Below the pieces are notes generated by a model, which searched no databases, was not told where the DNA came from, and saw nothing but the letters and a program-made list of their open reading frames with translations. Positions 8,496-17,815 of a DNA stretch of 44,935 nt are shown here, piece by piece. The translations under genes and the position numbers were made by a program. Within the stretch, counting starts at the first letter, position 1. Every line of letters begins with the position of its first letter. The DNA is from SURF-32 sp964648365 (lineage in GTDB: Bacteria; Planctomycetota; Phycisphaerae; UBA1845): NCBI GenBank assembly GCA_964648365.1, contig CAZYLK010000026.1, positions 1 through 44,935 of the forward strand, given 5' to 3'.

Positions 8496-9014
8496 ATGCT
8501 TCCGGTAAGGGTGCTGGTGCTGCGCGGGCCGGGGATCAACTGTGACGAGGAGACGATGCACGGATGGCGGCTGGCGGGGGCCGAGCCTGAGCTGATGCAC
8601 GTGAACACGCTGGTTGAGCGGCCGGGCGTGCTGGAGGCGTTTCAGATCCTCACCATTCCCGGCGGGTTCAGCTACGGCGACGACATCGCGGCCGGGGCCG
8701 TTTTTGCGAGCATCTTGCGCGACCGCCTGGCGGAGCCGTTGCGGCGGTTCATCGACACCGGCGGCGGCGTGCTGGGCATCTGCAACGGCTTTCAGATCAT
8801 GGTCAAAGCGGGCCTGCTGCCGGGGCCGGGCGTGGAGGCCGGCGTGACCGTGACGTTCAATGATTCCGCCCGGTTCGAAGCGCGCTGGGTACGCTTGCAG
8901 GTGACGACCGATCGGTGCCCGTATCTAAAGGCAGGATCGACGATCGAACTGCCGATCGAGCACGGGGAGGGACGGGTCATCACCGATGGCGACGCAGCGG
9001 CGAGCACGCTGGAA
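8496..9014 (+). CDS. purQ: FGAM synthetase glutaminase subunit PurQ, 3' end lost in the gap
   Basis: Class I glutamine amidotransferase that feeds ammonia to PurL. Only the first 173 residues are present before the run of N. Visible: the start VLVLRGPGINCDEET, the family motif GGFSYGDDIAAG, the nucleophile elbow GICNGFQIM with the catalytic Cys, and IEHGEGR. The C-terminal part with the catalytic His/Glu (the MPHPER region) should lie in the gap. The ATG is two bases after the purL stop, with GAG just before it, so translation is coupled to PurL. An open frame seems to continue through the N run into cydA; that is an artefact of the gap. Confidence 0.95.
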
Positions 9015-9114
9015 NNNNNNNNNNNNNNNNNNNNNNNNNNNNNNNNNNNNNNNNNNNNNNNNNNNNNNNNNNNNNNNNNNNNNNNNNNNNNNNNNNNNNN
9101 NNNNNNNNNNNNNN
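9015..9114. other. Assembly gap of exactly 100 N
   Basis: A run of exactly 100 N, the usual convention for a scaffold join of unknown length. At least the end of purQ is missing, and whole genes could be. Confidence 0.99.
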
Positions 9115-9130
9115 CCCACCCTCTTCCCTT

Positions 9131-9160
9131 ACTCCCTGACTCCCTACTCCCTCACTCCCT
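9131..9160. repeat. Short direct repeat, ACTCCCT x4
   Basis: Four copies of ACTCCCT at 9131, 9139, 9146 and 9154, separated by 0-1 base, between the gap and cydA. A related tract lies at 44760-44780. The repetitive sequence may be the reason the assembly broke here. Confidence 0.8.
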
Positions 9161-9167
9161 TCTTCCC

Positions 9168-10625
9168 ATGGACGTTGAACTTCTCAGCCGATTGCAGTTC
9201 GCCGGGACCATCATGTTCCATTATCTGTTCCCCCCGCTGACGATCGGGCTGGGGCTGATCATGGTGCTGCTGGAATTTCGCTGGCTGCGGACGGGCGACA
9301 TGGGCTACAACGCGGCCGCGCGGTTCTGGACGCGCATCTTTGCGCTGAACTTCGCGCTGGGCGTTGCCACGGGCATCGTGATGGAGTTCGAGTTCGGCAC
9401 CAACTGGGCGGCGTACAGCCGGTTTGTCGGGGACGTCTTTGGCTCGGCGCTGGCGGCCGAGGGTATTTTTGCGTTCTTCCTGGAATCGGGGTTTCTGTCC
9501 GTGCTCGTTTTCGGTTGGGACCGTGTCGGCCCGAAGATGCACTTTTTTTCCAGCCTGATGGTCTTTTTCGGCGGCATGTTCAGCGCGGTGTGGATCGTGG
9601 TAGCCAACAGTTGGCAGCAGACGCCGGCGGGCTATCACGTTGTCCCGTATGACGTCAACGGCAGGACCGCGTGGCGGGCGGAGATCACCGACTTCTGGGC
9701 GATGGTGTTCAACCCGTCGAGCATGGACCGGCTCGCCCACGTGCTGATCGGCGCGATGATCCTGGGGGCGTTTTTCGTCATGTCCGTCTGTGCCTACTAT
9801 GAACTGCGCGGGCGGCACGCCGACTTCGTTCGGCGTTGTTTCCCACGGGCGCTGATCGTCGCAGCGCTGTTCGGCGTGCTGGCGCTGGTGACCGGGCACA
9901 GCCAGGCCGCGCGGCTGGCCGAGACGCAGCCCGCCAAGCTGGCGGCCTTCGAAGGGCACTTCGAGACCGGCGCGGCCGACCTGTATCTTTTCGGCTGGCC
10001 GGACACCGAGCGCGAGCGCGTGACCGGTGTGGCCATGCCGGGCATGTTGAGCTGGCTGGTCACGGGCGACACCTCGCGCGAAGTCATCGGTCTGGACCGC
10101 TTCCTGCCCGAGGACCGGCCGCCGGTGTGGCTGTCGTTTCAATCCTACCACCTGATGGTCGCCATCGGCATGGTTATCATCGTGCTGACGCTGGGAAGCC
10201 TGCCGCTGCTTCGGGGGGGGACGATTTACCGCCTGCGCTGGCTGCTGTGGATCTACGTGTTCGCCGTGATCGCCGCGATGGTCGCCAACCAGGTCGGCTG
10301 GATCGCGGCCGAGGTAGGGCGGCAGCCGTGGATCGTCTATCCGAGCGTTCAGGACGGCATACCGATGCGCGGCCTGCGCACCGCCGACGGCCTGAGCGAA
10401 TCGGTCACCGCCGGGCAGGTTCTATGGTCTATCATCATGTTCGGAGTCATCTATGCGCTGCTGTTTGCGGTGTGGGTGTATGTTCTCAATGAGAAGATTC
10501 AGCACGGTCCGGACGACGTGCTCCCGCCGCTGAAGCCGTCGGATCGGAATGAGACGCTCCTGGGCGCCAGCGCGGCCCGCCCCCACGGCGCTGCGTTGAT
10601 GGGCAAGCCGGCGCCGCCGGAATGA
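9168..10625 (+). CDS. cydA: Cytochrome bd-type ubiquinol oxidase subunit I
   Basis: A 485-residue inner-membrane protein, subunit I of the bd-type quinol oxidase, which reduces O2 with electrons from quinol. The start MDVELLSRLQFAGTIMFHYL carries the conserved His near residue 18; RLAHVLIGA holds the second haem His; QSYHLMVAIGM holds the Met ligand; GRQPWIVYPSVQDG is the family signature after the Q-loop, which looks short. There are about nine hydrophobic segments. The ATG at 9168 has a pyrimidine-rich leader and no ribosome-binding site, so expression may rely on a region now in the gap. cydB, normally next, is absent: the next gene is on the other strand. Confidence 0.95.
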   Translation: MDVELLSRLQFAGTIMFHYLFPPLTIGLGLIMVLLEFRWLRTGDMGYNAAARFWTRIFALNFALGVATGIVMEFEFGTNWAAYSRFVGDVFGSALAAEGIFAFFLESGFLSVLVFGWDRVGPKMHFFSSLMVFFGGMFSAVWIVVANSWQQTPAGYHVVPYDVNGRTAWRAEITDFWAMVFNPSSMDRLAHVLIGAMILGAFFVMSVCAYYELRGRHADFVRRCFPRALIVAALFGVLALVTGHSQAARLAETQPAKLAAFEGHFETGAADLYLFGWPDTERERVTGVAMPGMLSWLVTGDTSREVIGLDRFLPEDRPPVWLSFQSYHLMVAIGMVIIVLTLGSLPLLRGGTIYRLRWLLWIYVFAVIAAMVANQVGWIAAEVGRQPWIVYPSVQDGIPMRGLRTADGLSESVTAGQVLWSIIMFGVIYALLFAVWVYVLNEKIQHGPDDVLPPLKPSDRNETLLGASAARPHGAALMGKPAPPE

Positions 10626-10788
10626 AACCGCCCGAGTACCTTGCGGCAGCCGGCGGAGCGTGCCGCGGCAGTCGCATGTTCTGTCCGCAAGCGTTGAACC
10701 AGCGTGGCAAGTCCGGTTTTGCCTGTAGCCCACCATGAATGGCCATGAATGGCGGGGCTTTGAAGCTGCGCGGCCGCGGCGATGCGGC

Positions 10789-13700
10789 TCACGCCCCCTG
10801 CTGCGCACGCCGGAAGGCGCGGCGCTGTTCGTAACCGGTAATGCGACCGCGGATCTGGTCGGCCAGCGGTTTCATCCCCGCACGCTCGGCCAGCCCCAGC
10901 GCTCGGCGGGCGCTGACCAGGGCGTCTTCGAATCGGCCGACCTCCGCCTGGGCGGCCGCGAGTACGTCGAGTGTGCCGGGGTGTTCACCCGACCGGGCGA
11001 TCTGCTCCGCCAGTCGCAGCGCCTCGGCCCCGTTGCGGACGGCGTCATCCGCGGCCGTCGCCAGCAGCCAGGCCAGGTTCAGCGACAGGGCCGGGTCATC
11101 GCGATCAAACCGCAGACCGCAACGCAGCGCCGCGACGGCATCGGCATCGAACCCGCGCGCAGCGAGAGAGTTGCCCAGCGAACCGAAGACAGACGCGGCA
11201 TCCTCCGATGGCGTCTCGACGACGTCCGTCATGGATGCCGCGGCATCGCCCGCCCGCGCCACGCAGAACGACTCGACCGCGGCCACGACGCCACGCATCG
11301 GCGCTGCGCCGGCGACAGCTCGTAACGCGTCGGCCGCCTCGTCGAATCGTCCCATCCCCGCCAGCGCCATCCCAAGCCCGAACGATGCCTCCGGAAACCG
11401 CGGCTGACGGGCCAACGCCGCGCGATACAAGGGCGCCGCCTCTTCCAGCGCGTCGCGCTGCGACATCCGCGTCGCCACGTGGAAGTTCGCGGCGGCGTTT
11501 CCGGGATCGGCCGTCAGCGCCTCCTCCAGGAGAGGTTGCGCCGATTCCGCGCGTCCGGCCATCAGGTGGATCCATGCCAGTTCGGCCAGGCAGTCGGCGA
11601 GCCGATGCCGGGCGGGGCGATACTCCGGCGCGTCGGCGAGGATGCGGCGGTACAGATCAGCCCGAGTGGACCAAACGACCACAGGATCCGCATCGACGAC
11701 GGCGATCCAGTCCGCGTAGGCCTGGATCGTCGCCGACTTCGCCGCGCGGGCGGTCTCCAGCGCCGCCTCGAGCGACTCGCGTGTCGCAAAGCTGTTCCCC
11801 CCCCCGGACGCGACGCAGGCGGCGCTTTGCCGGTAGCCGCTGATCAGCAGCGCGTGTTCGTCGCCCAGCCCGCTGCCGGTGCTCTTCGGGCTGGAGAACT
11901 CCAGGTAAAGGTTGTCGTCGGTGTTGATGACCGCGCCGGCGGCGAAGCGCGCGACGGCGTCGCGGTCCATCGTAAACTCGGCCAGAAACGCCACCGGATC
12001 ATCCAATCCGATGCGCGAGAGCTGGCGAGCGACGCGCGGCTGTGTCAGCCGGCGGGCCAGCGCGTCAACGTCGACGCGCAAGGGTGCGTCGCTGCCGATC
12101 AGCAGCACGTCGCCGTACGCCTGCCAGACCGTTGTGTGCGGAAACGCCGTTGCAAAGGTCGCCACAACGGATCGCAGGTTCTCCTGGCTCAATTCGTACA
12201 GCGGCAACCACTGGCACATTACACCGCCGGGGTTAAGCCGTGTGGCTGCCATGCGGAAATACTCGCGGGTGTAGAGATAGGACGCGCCCTGCGCCCACGG
12301 GTGTATCGGATCGGCGGTGATCACGTCGAAGCGGCGCGGGGTGGTCTTTAGAAAGTTGCGTCCGTCCTGGAACACGACGCGCACGCGCGGATCGGACAAG
12401 GCGTCGTCGTGCAGTTCGGCGAACAGATTCGCCCCCCCCACCACGGCCGGCTCGATCTCCACCACGACGATGTCTTCGAGCCCGTCATCCGCGGCCACAC
12501 CGCCGAGCGTGATCCCTGCACCCAGCCCGATGACGGCCGCGGTCTTCGGCGCGGGGTGCAACAGCGTCGGAAGGTGTCCGAGCAAGTATTCATGGTGCAG
12601 GTCTTCCAGCGAGTCGCCCGCGACGCACTTGCCGTTAATTGCCAGCCAGCGGTAGCCCGCGACTTCGAGGACGGAAATGTTGGCACTGCGCCCCGCCTTG
12701 TGGTACAGCAGTTCGGTCGTTTCGAGCCAGGTGCCCATGTCCACGCGACCTTCGTCGTCGAGTAGCGTAGCTGTCTTGTTGTTCTGAAACGCCGCCAGCA
12801 GCCGAGGATCCCACGAGGGCGCCGTTGCCGCGCCCATCCCCAGCGCGGCGATCGCCAGTGACGTCGCAAGCACGGTCGCCCGCGCCTGCTCCGGTCGCCG
12901 TCGCATGGCGGCGGCTGCCAGCACCAGCAATCCGAACGTTGCATAGGCCGCACATGCGATCAGCATGGCGCGCTGCAGGCCGACGCGCGGGATCAACACG
13001 AAGCCCGCCAGCAGCGAGCCGGCAATCGCGCCCAGCGTGTTCAGCCCGACGACGTCGCCGACCGCCTCGCCGGGCCGATCCTTCAGCCGCGCCCGCGCCT
13101 GGCCGGCGAGCGGAAACGCGACCCCCATGAGGATGCACGGCACGAGCATGACGACGAAGCTCAGCAGCAGCGTCGTACTGGCGCGCACGCCCGACATGCC
13201 ACCGTGCAGGCTGACGTTGAGCCTGACGGCCAGTTCCGGCAGGCGCGGGATGATCCGCGAGACGACGAATGCGCACGCCCCGATCAGCAGCATCACCGCG
13301 CCGAACTGCACGCTGACCGCAATACGCCTGAGCGGCACGAGGCCGTGCAGCCCGCTGCCCAGCGCGATGCCGATCAGGAAGGCGGCAAGCATGACCGTGA
13401 AGCTGTAAACCGTCGATCCACACACGACGGCGAGCGCCCGCGACCAGCAGACCTCCAGCGCCAGCGCCCCCATTCCCGCGGCGGCCGTGCCCCAGAAGGC
13501 CAGGCGATACTCCCAGCTTGGCGCAGGCGACGAGCACGCGGCGCCGCGATCGACCGCAACGGCCGGTGCGACGCCGCCGCTCAACGGCTCGGCAGACGCG
13601 GCCGCCGGGTGTGCCCCCCCCCGACCACGAAGCGACTGGAACCGCCGGTCCAGCACGATGGCAGCCACGCCGATCACGACGTTGCCCGCGACGGCGACCA

Positions 13701-14373
13701 TCTGCGCGCCGAACATGCCCAGGCGCGGCAGAAGCACGAATCCGCCCGCAAGCGTACCGAGCACGGCGCCGAACGTGTTGATGGCGTACAGCCCTGAAAG
13801 GCCGGAGCGAAGGTCGCGGTCGCCGGCGACGAGGAACCGCACCAGCAGCGGCAGCGTGCCGCCCATGAAGAAGGTCGGCAGCACCAGCACCGCGAAGGCC
13901 ATGCCGACGCGCAGCGTGTTCAGCGCCGAGCCGGACCCCTCGAGATGCTGAGTCATCCCGACGTAGGCCGCATCCACGCCGCGAAGCAGCGGGATCAGCG
14001 CCACGGCAAAAACGGCCACGCCGATTTCGACCCAGCCGTACAGTTGCAGGGGTCGGCGCACGCGTTCGGACCATCGACCGAAAACGACGCCTCCGGCCGC
14101 CAGCCCCGCCATGAAAGACGCCAGTACAATGCTGATCGCCTCATGGCTGGCGCCGAGAATCAGCGTGAGGCTCCGCGTCCATGCGACCTGATAGACCAGA
14201 GCGGTCGCGCCGGAGCACAGAAACAGCGCGTAGACCAGCCAGCGAACGCCCGGACCCATCCAACCGCATCCAAGGGGCGGACCGGCCCCTGCGGCGAGCG
14301 ACATCGCCTCGCACCAGACCCCGAACGGCCCGCGGCTCTCCGGCGGCAGCGCCCGTCGGCTTTCTGGAGACAT
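10789..14373 (-). CDS. Fusion protein: MFS-like membrane part, spermidine synthase-like domain, TPR
   Basis: About 1194 residues. Numbering from the ATG at 14373: residues 40-250 and 280-510 are hydrophobic blocks like an MFS transporter (CSGATALVYQVAWTR near the start is typical of this fusion family). About 570-800 is a spermidine-synthase fold with the nucleotide-binding loop VIGLGAGITLGG, the acidic strand VVVEIEPAVV and DPIHPWAQGASYLYTREYF. About 870-1190 is made of TPR units (for example YRAALARQPRFPEASFGLG). The start is uncertain: a TTG at 14400 and an ATG at 14304 are alternatives, none with a good ribosome-binding site. It follows the exported methyltransferase-like gene within 14-41 bases, probably in one operon. 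Whether it aminopropylates anything is unknown; the GGGDG motif of true SpeE is altered. Confidence 0.88.
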   Translation of the reverse strand: MSPESRRALPPESRGPFGVWCEAMSLAAGAGPPLGCGWMGPGVRWLVYALFLCSGATALVYQVAWTRSLTLILGASHEAISIVLASFMAGLAAGGVVFGRWSERVRRPLQLYGWVEIGVAVFAVALIPLLRGVDAAYVGMTQHLEGSGSALNTLRVGMAFAVLVLPTFFMGGTLPLLVRFLVAGDRDLRSGLSGLYAINTFGAVLGTLAGGFVLLPRLGMFGAQMVAVAGNVVIGVAAIVLDRRFQSLRGRGGAHPAAASAEPLSGGVAPAVAVDRGAACSSPAPSWEYRLAFWGTAAAGMGALALEVCWSRALAVVCGSTVYSFTVMLAAFLIGIALGSGLHGLVPLRRIAVSVQFGAVMLLIGACAFVVSRIIPRLPELAVRLNVSLHGGMSGVRASTTLLLSFVVMLVPCILMGVAFPLAGQARARLKDRPGEAVGDVVGLNTLGAIAGSLLAGFVLIPRVGLQRAMLIACAAYATFGLLVLAAAAMRRRPEQARATVLATSLAIAALGMGAATAPSWDPRLLAAFQNNKTATLLDDEGRVDMGTWLETTELLYHKAGRSANISVLEVAGYRWLAINGKCVAGDSLEDLHHEYLLGHLPTLLHPAPKTAAVIGLGAGITLGGVAADDGLEDIVVVEIEPAVVGGANLFAELHDDALSDPRVRVVFQDGRNFLKTTPRRFDVITADPIHPWAQGASYLYTREYFRMAATRLNPGGVMCQWLPLYELSQENLRSVVATFATAFPHTTVWQAYGDVLLIGSDAPLRVDVDALARRLTQPRVARQLSRIGLDDPVAFLAEFTMDRDAVARFAAGAVINTDDNLYLEFSSPKSTGSGLGDEHALLISGYRQSAACVASGGGNSFATRESLEAALETARAAKSATIQAYADWIAVVDADPVVVWSTRADLYRRILADAPEYRPARHRLADCLAELAWIHLMAGRAESAQPLLEEALTADPGNAAANFHVATRMSQRDALEEAAPLYRAALARQPRFPEASFGLGMALAGMGRFDEAADALRAVAGAAPMRGVVAAVESFCVARAGDAAASMTDVVETPSEDAASVFGSLGNSLAARGFDADAVAALRCGLRFDRDDPALSLNLAWLLATAADDAVRNGAEALRLAEQIARSGEHPGTLDVLAAAQAEVGRFEDALVSARRALGLAERAGMKPLADQIRGRITGYEQRRAFRRAQQGA

Positions 14374-14413
14374 GTTAGCCGTCGCCGCGCGCGACGCCAA
14401 ACGCGACGCGGGT

Positions 14414-15523
14414 CTACTGCGGCCGGCGCAACAGCGTGAAATGGCTGAAAAGGTCGTCCCTTAGTTGCTCCTTCGTCTGGTCGCGATTAAGCCCCAGCGC
14501 GATCCAGTAGTCGAGGATGACCGCGTCGTCCGTCGCGTCGAAGGCGAGCACCTGAAAGCCGACGCGCTCCAGAAGAGCGCGATCGAACGGGCAGCGGCCG
14601 TCGGCCCAGGGGATGTAAGGCTTGTCCGGCGGGTTCTGCTTCGGCGAGAGGTTGTAGATGATCGCGTAGCCGCCGGGCTTGAGGACGTCGAAGACGGCCC
14701 TGACGAAGACCTCGTCGGTAACGCCCAGGTCGATCAGCATCCGCTTGTCCGTTTCGCGCTCCGGGTGAATGTAGCCGCGCTTGAGCGTATTCTTGGACAT
14801 GAACAGGTCGAACCCCTCGCCGATCGACGCGCGGACGCGCTCGTCGCCCGGAAAGCGGCCCTCCACAAGGGCGATGCGTCCGTCGGCCCCGGCCGGGTTC
14901 TTGATCACGCCCTGATCGCCGGGCTGACTGTACAGCGCGGTCAGAAGCGACTGAACGTCGACGCCGACGGTGTCCGCACCGGCGCTGGCCAGCAGGCGCA
15001 ACTGGCCGATCATGCCGTATCCAAAATCCAGCACGCGCTTCCCGGAAAACGACGACCATTTCGCCTCCCTGGCGACCAGATCCAGCGGGCGGGCGTAGAC
15101 CAGCGGCGTGCCATATCGGCCGAGATAGTAGAACTCGGCATCATACTCGCGCGACTGGCAGTCGGTCCGGCGAGGCTCGGGGAGCTTCTCGTATTCTTCG
15201 CGCGTCAGCGCGCGATCACAGGTCGCGTCATGGTAGATCACGCGCGGATCGATCCGCGGCAGGTGTTCGGTCCGCGCGACGAACTCCCGCGCCGCGTCCG
15301 TCACCAGCAGCGGCGCGAGCCGCGCGGCCTCCTGACGCAGCGTCTCTATCGTGTCGGGCGCCGCGTCCGGCGCGGGTTGGCCGGCCGTCTGAAACGCACC
15401 GCCGGCCAGCACAACGCAGGCTATCGCGGAACAGAGCCTCCCGCGCCGGCGCGAGCCGTTCCGGTCGCGCCACCGACGCCCACAGAATGGAAATCCGAAG
15501 CCATCTCGAATCGAACCGCCCAT
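14414..15523 (-). CDS. Predicted exported SAM-dependent methyltransferase-fold protein
   Basis: A 369-residue protein. The ATG at 15523 has GAGGGAAGAG just upstream. Residues 1-50 look like a long export signal (Arg-rich start, hydrophobic CSAIACVVLAGGAFQTAG, then QPAPDAAPD). The middle carries a class I methyltransferase core: VLDFGYGMIGQLRLL (SAM-binding loop) and GVDVQSLL (acidic end of strand 2), followed by FDLFMSKNTLKRGYIHP and LKPGGYAIIYNL. An exported SAM-dependent enzyme is odd because SAM is cytoplasmic, so the N-terminus may instead be a membrane anchor. It precedes the MFS/spermidine-synthase fusion, itself carrying a methyltransferase-like fold, and the two may work on one substrate. 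Confidence 0.8.
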   Translation of the reverse strand: MGGSIRDGFGFPFCGRRWRDRNGSRRRGRLCSAIACVVLAGGAFQTAGQPAPDAAPDTIETLRQEAARLAPLLVTDAAREFVARTEHLPRIDPRVIYHDATCDRALTREEYEKLPEPRRTDCQSREYDAEFYYLGRYGTPLVYARPLDLVAREAKWSSFSGKRVLDFGYGMIGQLRLLASAGADTVGVDVQSLLTALYSQPGDQGVIKNPAGADGRIALVEGRFPGDERVRASIGEGFDLFMSKNTLKRGYIHPERETDKRMLIDLGVTDEVFVRAVFDVLKPGGYAIIYNLSPKQNPPDKPYIPWADGRCPFDRALLERVGFQVLAFDATDDAVILDYWIALGLNRDQTKEQLRDDLFSHFTLLRRPQ

Positions 15524-15561
15524 CGCTCTTCCCTCTGCAATGCCAAGAGGACGATTGGGGC

Positions 15562-15591
15562 ATTATGGCCACGACGCGGCGGGTGTGCCAG
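15562..15591 (-). promoter_or_regulatory. Candidate promoter for the 15523-10789 operon
   Basis: On the minus strand CTGGCA (15591-15586), an 18-base spacer and CATAAT (15567-15562), about 40 bases before the ATG at 15523. Only a moderate match. Confidence 0.35.
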
Positions 15592-15696
15592 CCCGAATCT
15601 GTCGGGAATCGTCGGACGGTCGCCGCAGCCTTCCACGGCCAGGCGCGATGACCCGAGGCGACTGATCCGGACGAGGAGAGAACGGAAGCGCCCCCT

Positions 15697-17760
15697 TCAC
15701 GGGCACGCATAATCCTTCTCATCCGCCGCGCCGCAGGCCCATTCCGCCACGGCAACAGCGGAGTCGCCCGGCGGGCGGTTCTTGAACTTCGCCGTACCCT
15801 TGCCGCGAATGTTCAGCACGCCGCGCTCGACCGACCCGTCCGTCAGCGTCACGGTGAAGGAATCGCCCCCGACGCCGTTAATGAGATTGACCTTGAGCTG
15901 TGCGGACTCGCGGCGCTCGTTGCAGGCCGCCTGCCTGATCTTTTCCGCCCCCCCGCACGTCACGTCATACACGCCGTATTCCCACGTATCGCGCTCGACG
16001 ACCAGGCCGCTCTCGCCCCCGAACATCACCACGCGGCCGCGGGCGCTGTCATAGGCCATCGCGTGGCCGCTGCGCGGACTTGGCCCTGAGGTGGCCAGCA
16101 GCCACCACCTGCTGCCGTCCCATTCCCACGTGTCCCCTTCATCCTCGCGGTAGTAACCGCCGAACATCACGACGCGTTCGCGCGCGGCGTCATAAGCCAT
16201 GGCGTGCACCCAGAGCCGGCCGGGGCCGAAGGTGGTCCTGTCCAACCACCGGATTCCATCCCACTCCCAGGTCTCCAGATCTGCGATGCCGTCGTACCCC
16301 CCGTACAAGACGACGCGCGCCCGGGCGGCGTCGTAGGCCATCGCGTGCGAAGCGCGGGAACTGGGACCGGCCGAGCCCCGAAACGACCAGACGTCGCCAT
16401 CCCATTCCCAGGTGTCGCTGCGGCGCGAGCCGTCGTAGCCGCCGAACAGAACCACGCGCCGGCGGACGGCGTCGTAAACCATGGCGTGCGCGTAGCGCGG
16501 GCTGGGACCGGCATCAGACCGCAACGACCACTCGCGGCCGTCCCACTCCCAGGTTTCGCCGTCGTACGGGCCGGATTCGAAGCGCCCTCCGAACAGCACC
16601 ACGCGCCGGCGGTCCGAATCGTAGGCCATCGCCGACGAATAGCGCGGACTGGGCCCTGACGTCGCCCGCAGCGACCACACCGCGCCGTCCCACTCCCACG
16701 TCTCGCCGCTGCGCACGCCCGCGTCGTCTCGACCGCCGAAGAGCACGACGCGCTTGCGGGCCTCGTCGTAGGTCATCGCGTGGCCCCAGCGCTCGCTGGG
16801 CGCGTACACGGCTCGCGGCGACCAGTCGCCGCCGCTCCACTCCCAGGTTCGACCGTCGTGGACGCCGTCGTCGCCGCCGAACATGACCACGCGCCCGCGA
16901 ACGGCGTCATACGCCATCGCGTGATCAAAGCGCGGGCTGGGGCCGGTGGTCGCGCGCAGCTTCCACCTGTCGCCCCTCCACTCCCAGGTCCGGCCTTCGC
17001 GCGACCCGTCGTCCCCGCCGAAGAGCAGAACGCGCCCGCGGCCGGGGTCGTAGACGAGGGCGTGATTCTCCCGCGGGCTGGGCCCGGAGCCGCTCCGTCG
17101 CGACCACTTCTCGCCATCCCATTCCCAGGTGTGGCCGTTGTAGGCGCCGTCGTCGCCGCCGAACAGAACCACGCGCTGTCGGGCCTCGTCATAGGCCATG
17201 GCGTGATCCAGTCGGCGGCTGGGGCCGTCCGTCGTGCGCAACGACCAGGTGTGGCCGTCCCACTCCCAGGTCTCGCTGCTCAACGAGCCGTCGTCGCCTC
17301 CGAACAGCAACACTCGCCCGCGGGCGCTGTCGTAGGTCATCGCATGACCCAGGCGCGGGCTGGGGCCGGCGACGTCGTGCAACGTCCACTCCGCCCCATC
17401 CCACTCCCAGGTCTCGCCGTCGTACCAGCCGTCCCATCCACCAAACAGCACGACGCGCTGACGGGCCGCGTCATAGGCCATCGCGTGTTGGCTTCGTGGA
17501 CTGGGGCCGTCCGTCGCACGCAGCGTCCAGCCCTTCCCGTCCCACTCCCACGTCTCGCCATCCAGCACGCCTCTGGCATCCCGACCTCCGAAGAGCAGTA
17601 CGCGCCCGCGGGCGCCGTCGTGGACCATCGTGTGCCCGGCTCGCGGGCGCGGGGCCGGCTTGGCCTCCCGCCACGTCGGATCGCTACCGATCGCGGTGTT
17701 TGCAGTTGCCGCGCAAGCCAGGAAGAACATCGACGTCAAAACGACATGAAGACGCGACAT
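15697..17760 (-). CDS. Exported Kelch-repeat beta-propeller protein
   Basis: A 687-residue protein. The ATG at 17760 has AGGAG 8 bases upstream and gives a signal peptide (MSRLHVVLTSMFFLACAATA). The body holds 12 Kelch-type units of about 47-50 residues, each with G/S-H-A-M-x-Y-D, R-V-V-L-F-G-G and a following T-W-E-W-D-G-x-x-W; residues about 30-600. Twelve units suggest two six-bladed propellers or one large closure. The last 85 residues form a separate domain with four Cys (CGGAEKIRQAAC ... EWACGAADEKDYACP). That domain resembles the C-terminus of the two FG-GAP proteins and of the mini-Kelch gene. Probable extracellular binding or surface protein; ligand unknown. Confidence 0.92.
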   Translation of the reverse strand: MSRLHVVLTSMFFLACAATANTAIGSDPTWREAKPAPRPRAGHTMVHDGARGRVLLFGGRDARGVLDGETWEWDGKGWTLRATDGPSPRSQHAMAYDAARQRVVLFGGWDGWYDGETWEWDGAEWTLHDVAGPSPRLGHAMTYDSARGRVLLFGGDDGSLSSETWEWDGHTWSLRTTDGPSRRLDHAMAYDEARQRVVLFGGDDGAYNGHTWEWDGEKWSRRSGSGPSPRENHALVYDPGRGRVLLFGGDDGSREGRTWEWRGDRWKLRATTGPSPRFDHAMAYDAVRGRVVMFGGDDGVHDGRTWEWSGGDWSPRAVYAPSERWGHAMTYDEARKRVVLFGGRDDAGVRSGETWEWDGAVWSLRATSGPSPRYSSAMAYDSDRRRVVLFGGRFESGPYDGETWEWDGREWSLRSDAGPSPRYAHAMVYDAVRRRVVLFGGYDGSRRSDTWEWDGDVWSFRGSAGPSSRASHAMAYDAARARVVLYGGYDGIADLETWEWDGIRWLDRTTFGPGRLWVHAMAYDAARERVVMFGGYYREDEGDTWEWDGSRWWLLATSGPSPRSGHAMAYDSARGRVVMFGGESGLVVERDTWEYGVYDVTCGGAEKIRQAACNERRESAQLKVNLINGVGGDSFTVTLTDGSVERGVLNIRGKGTAKFKNRPPGDSAVAVAEWACGAADEKDYACP

Positions 17761-17815
17761 GCCCTTGCTCCTTAACGTTAGTTCGCAGAGAAGCGTCACT
17801 CTCGCCTCTCACCTC

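Noticed and set aside
8433..10625. Continuous frame joining purQ and cydA
   Set aside because: It runs through 100 N; PurQ lacks its end and CydA has its own start at 9168.
10734..10753. Duplicated CCATGAATGG near the cydA 3' end
   Set aside because: Only two 10-bp copies with no hairpin or gene relation; likely chance or minor slippage.
12635..14074. Second minus-strand frame (about 479 codons) inside the MFS/SpeE/TPR gene
   Set aside because: Arg/Gly-rich shadow in another frame of a gene with consistent membrane and SpeE features.
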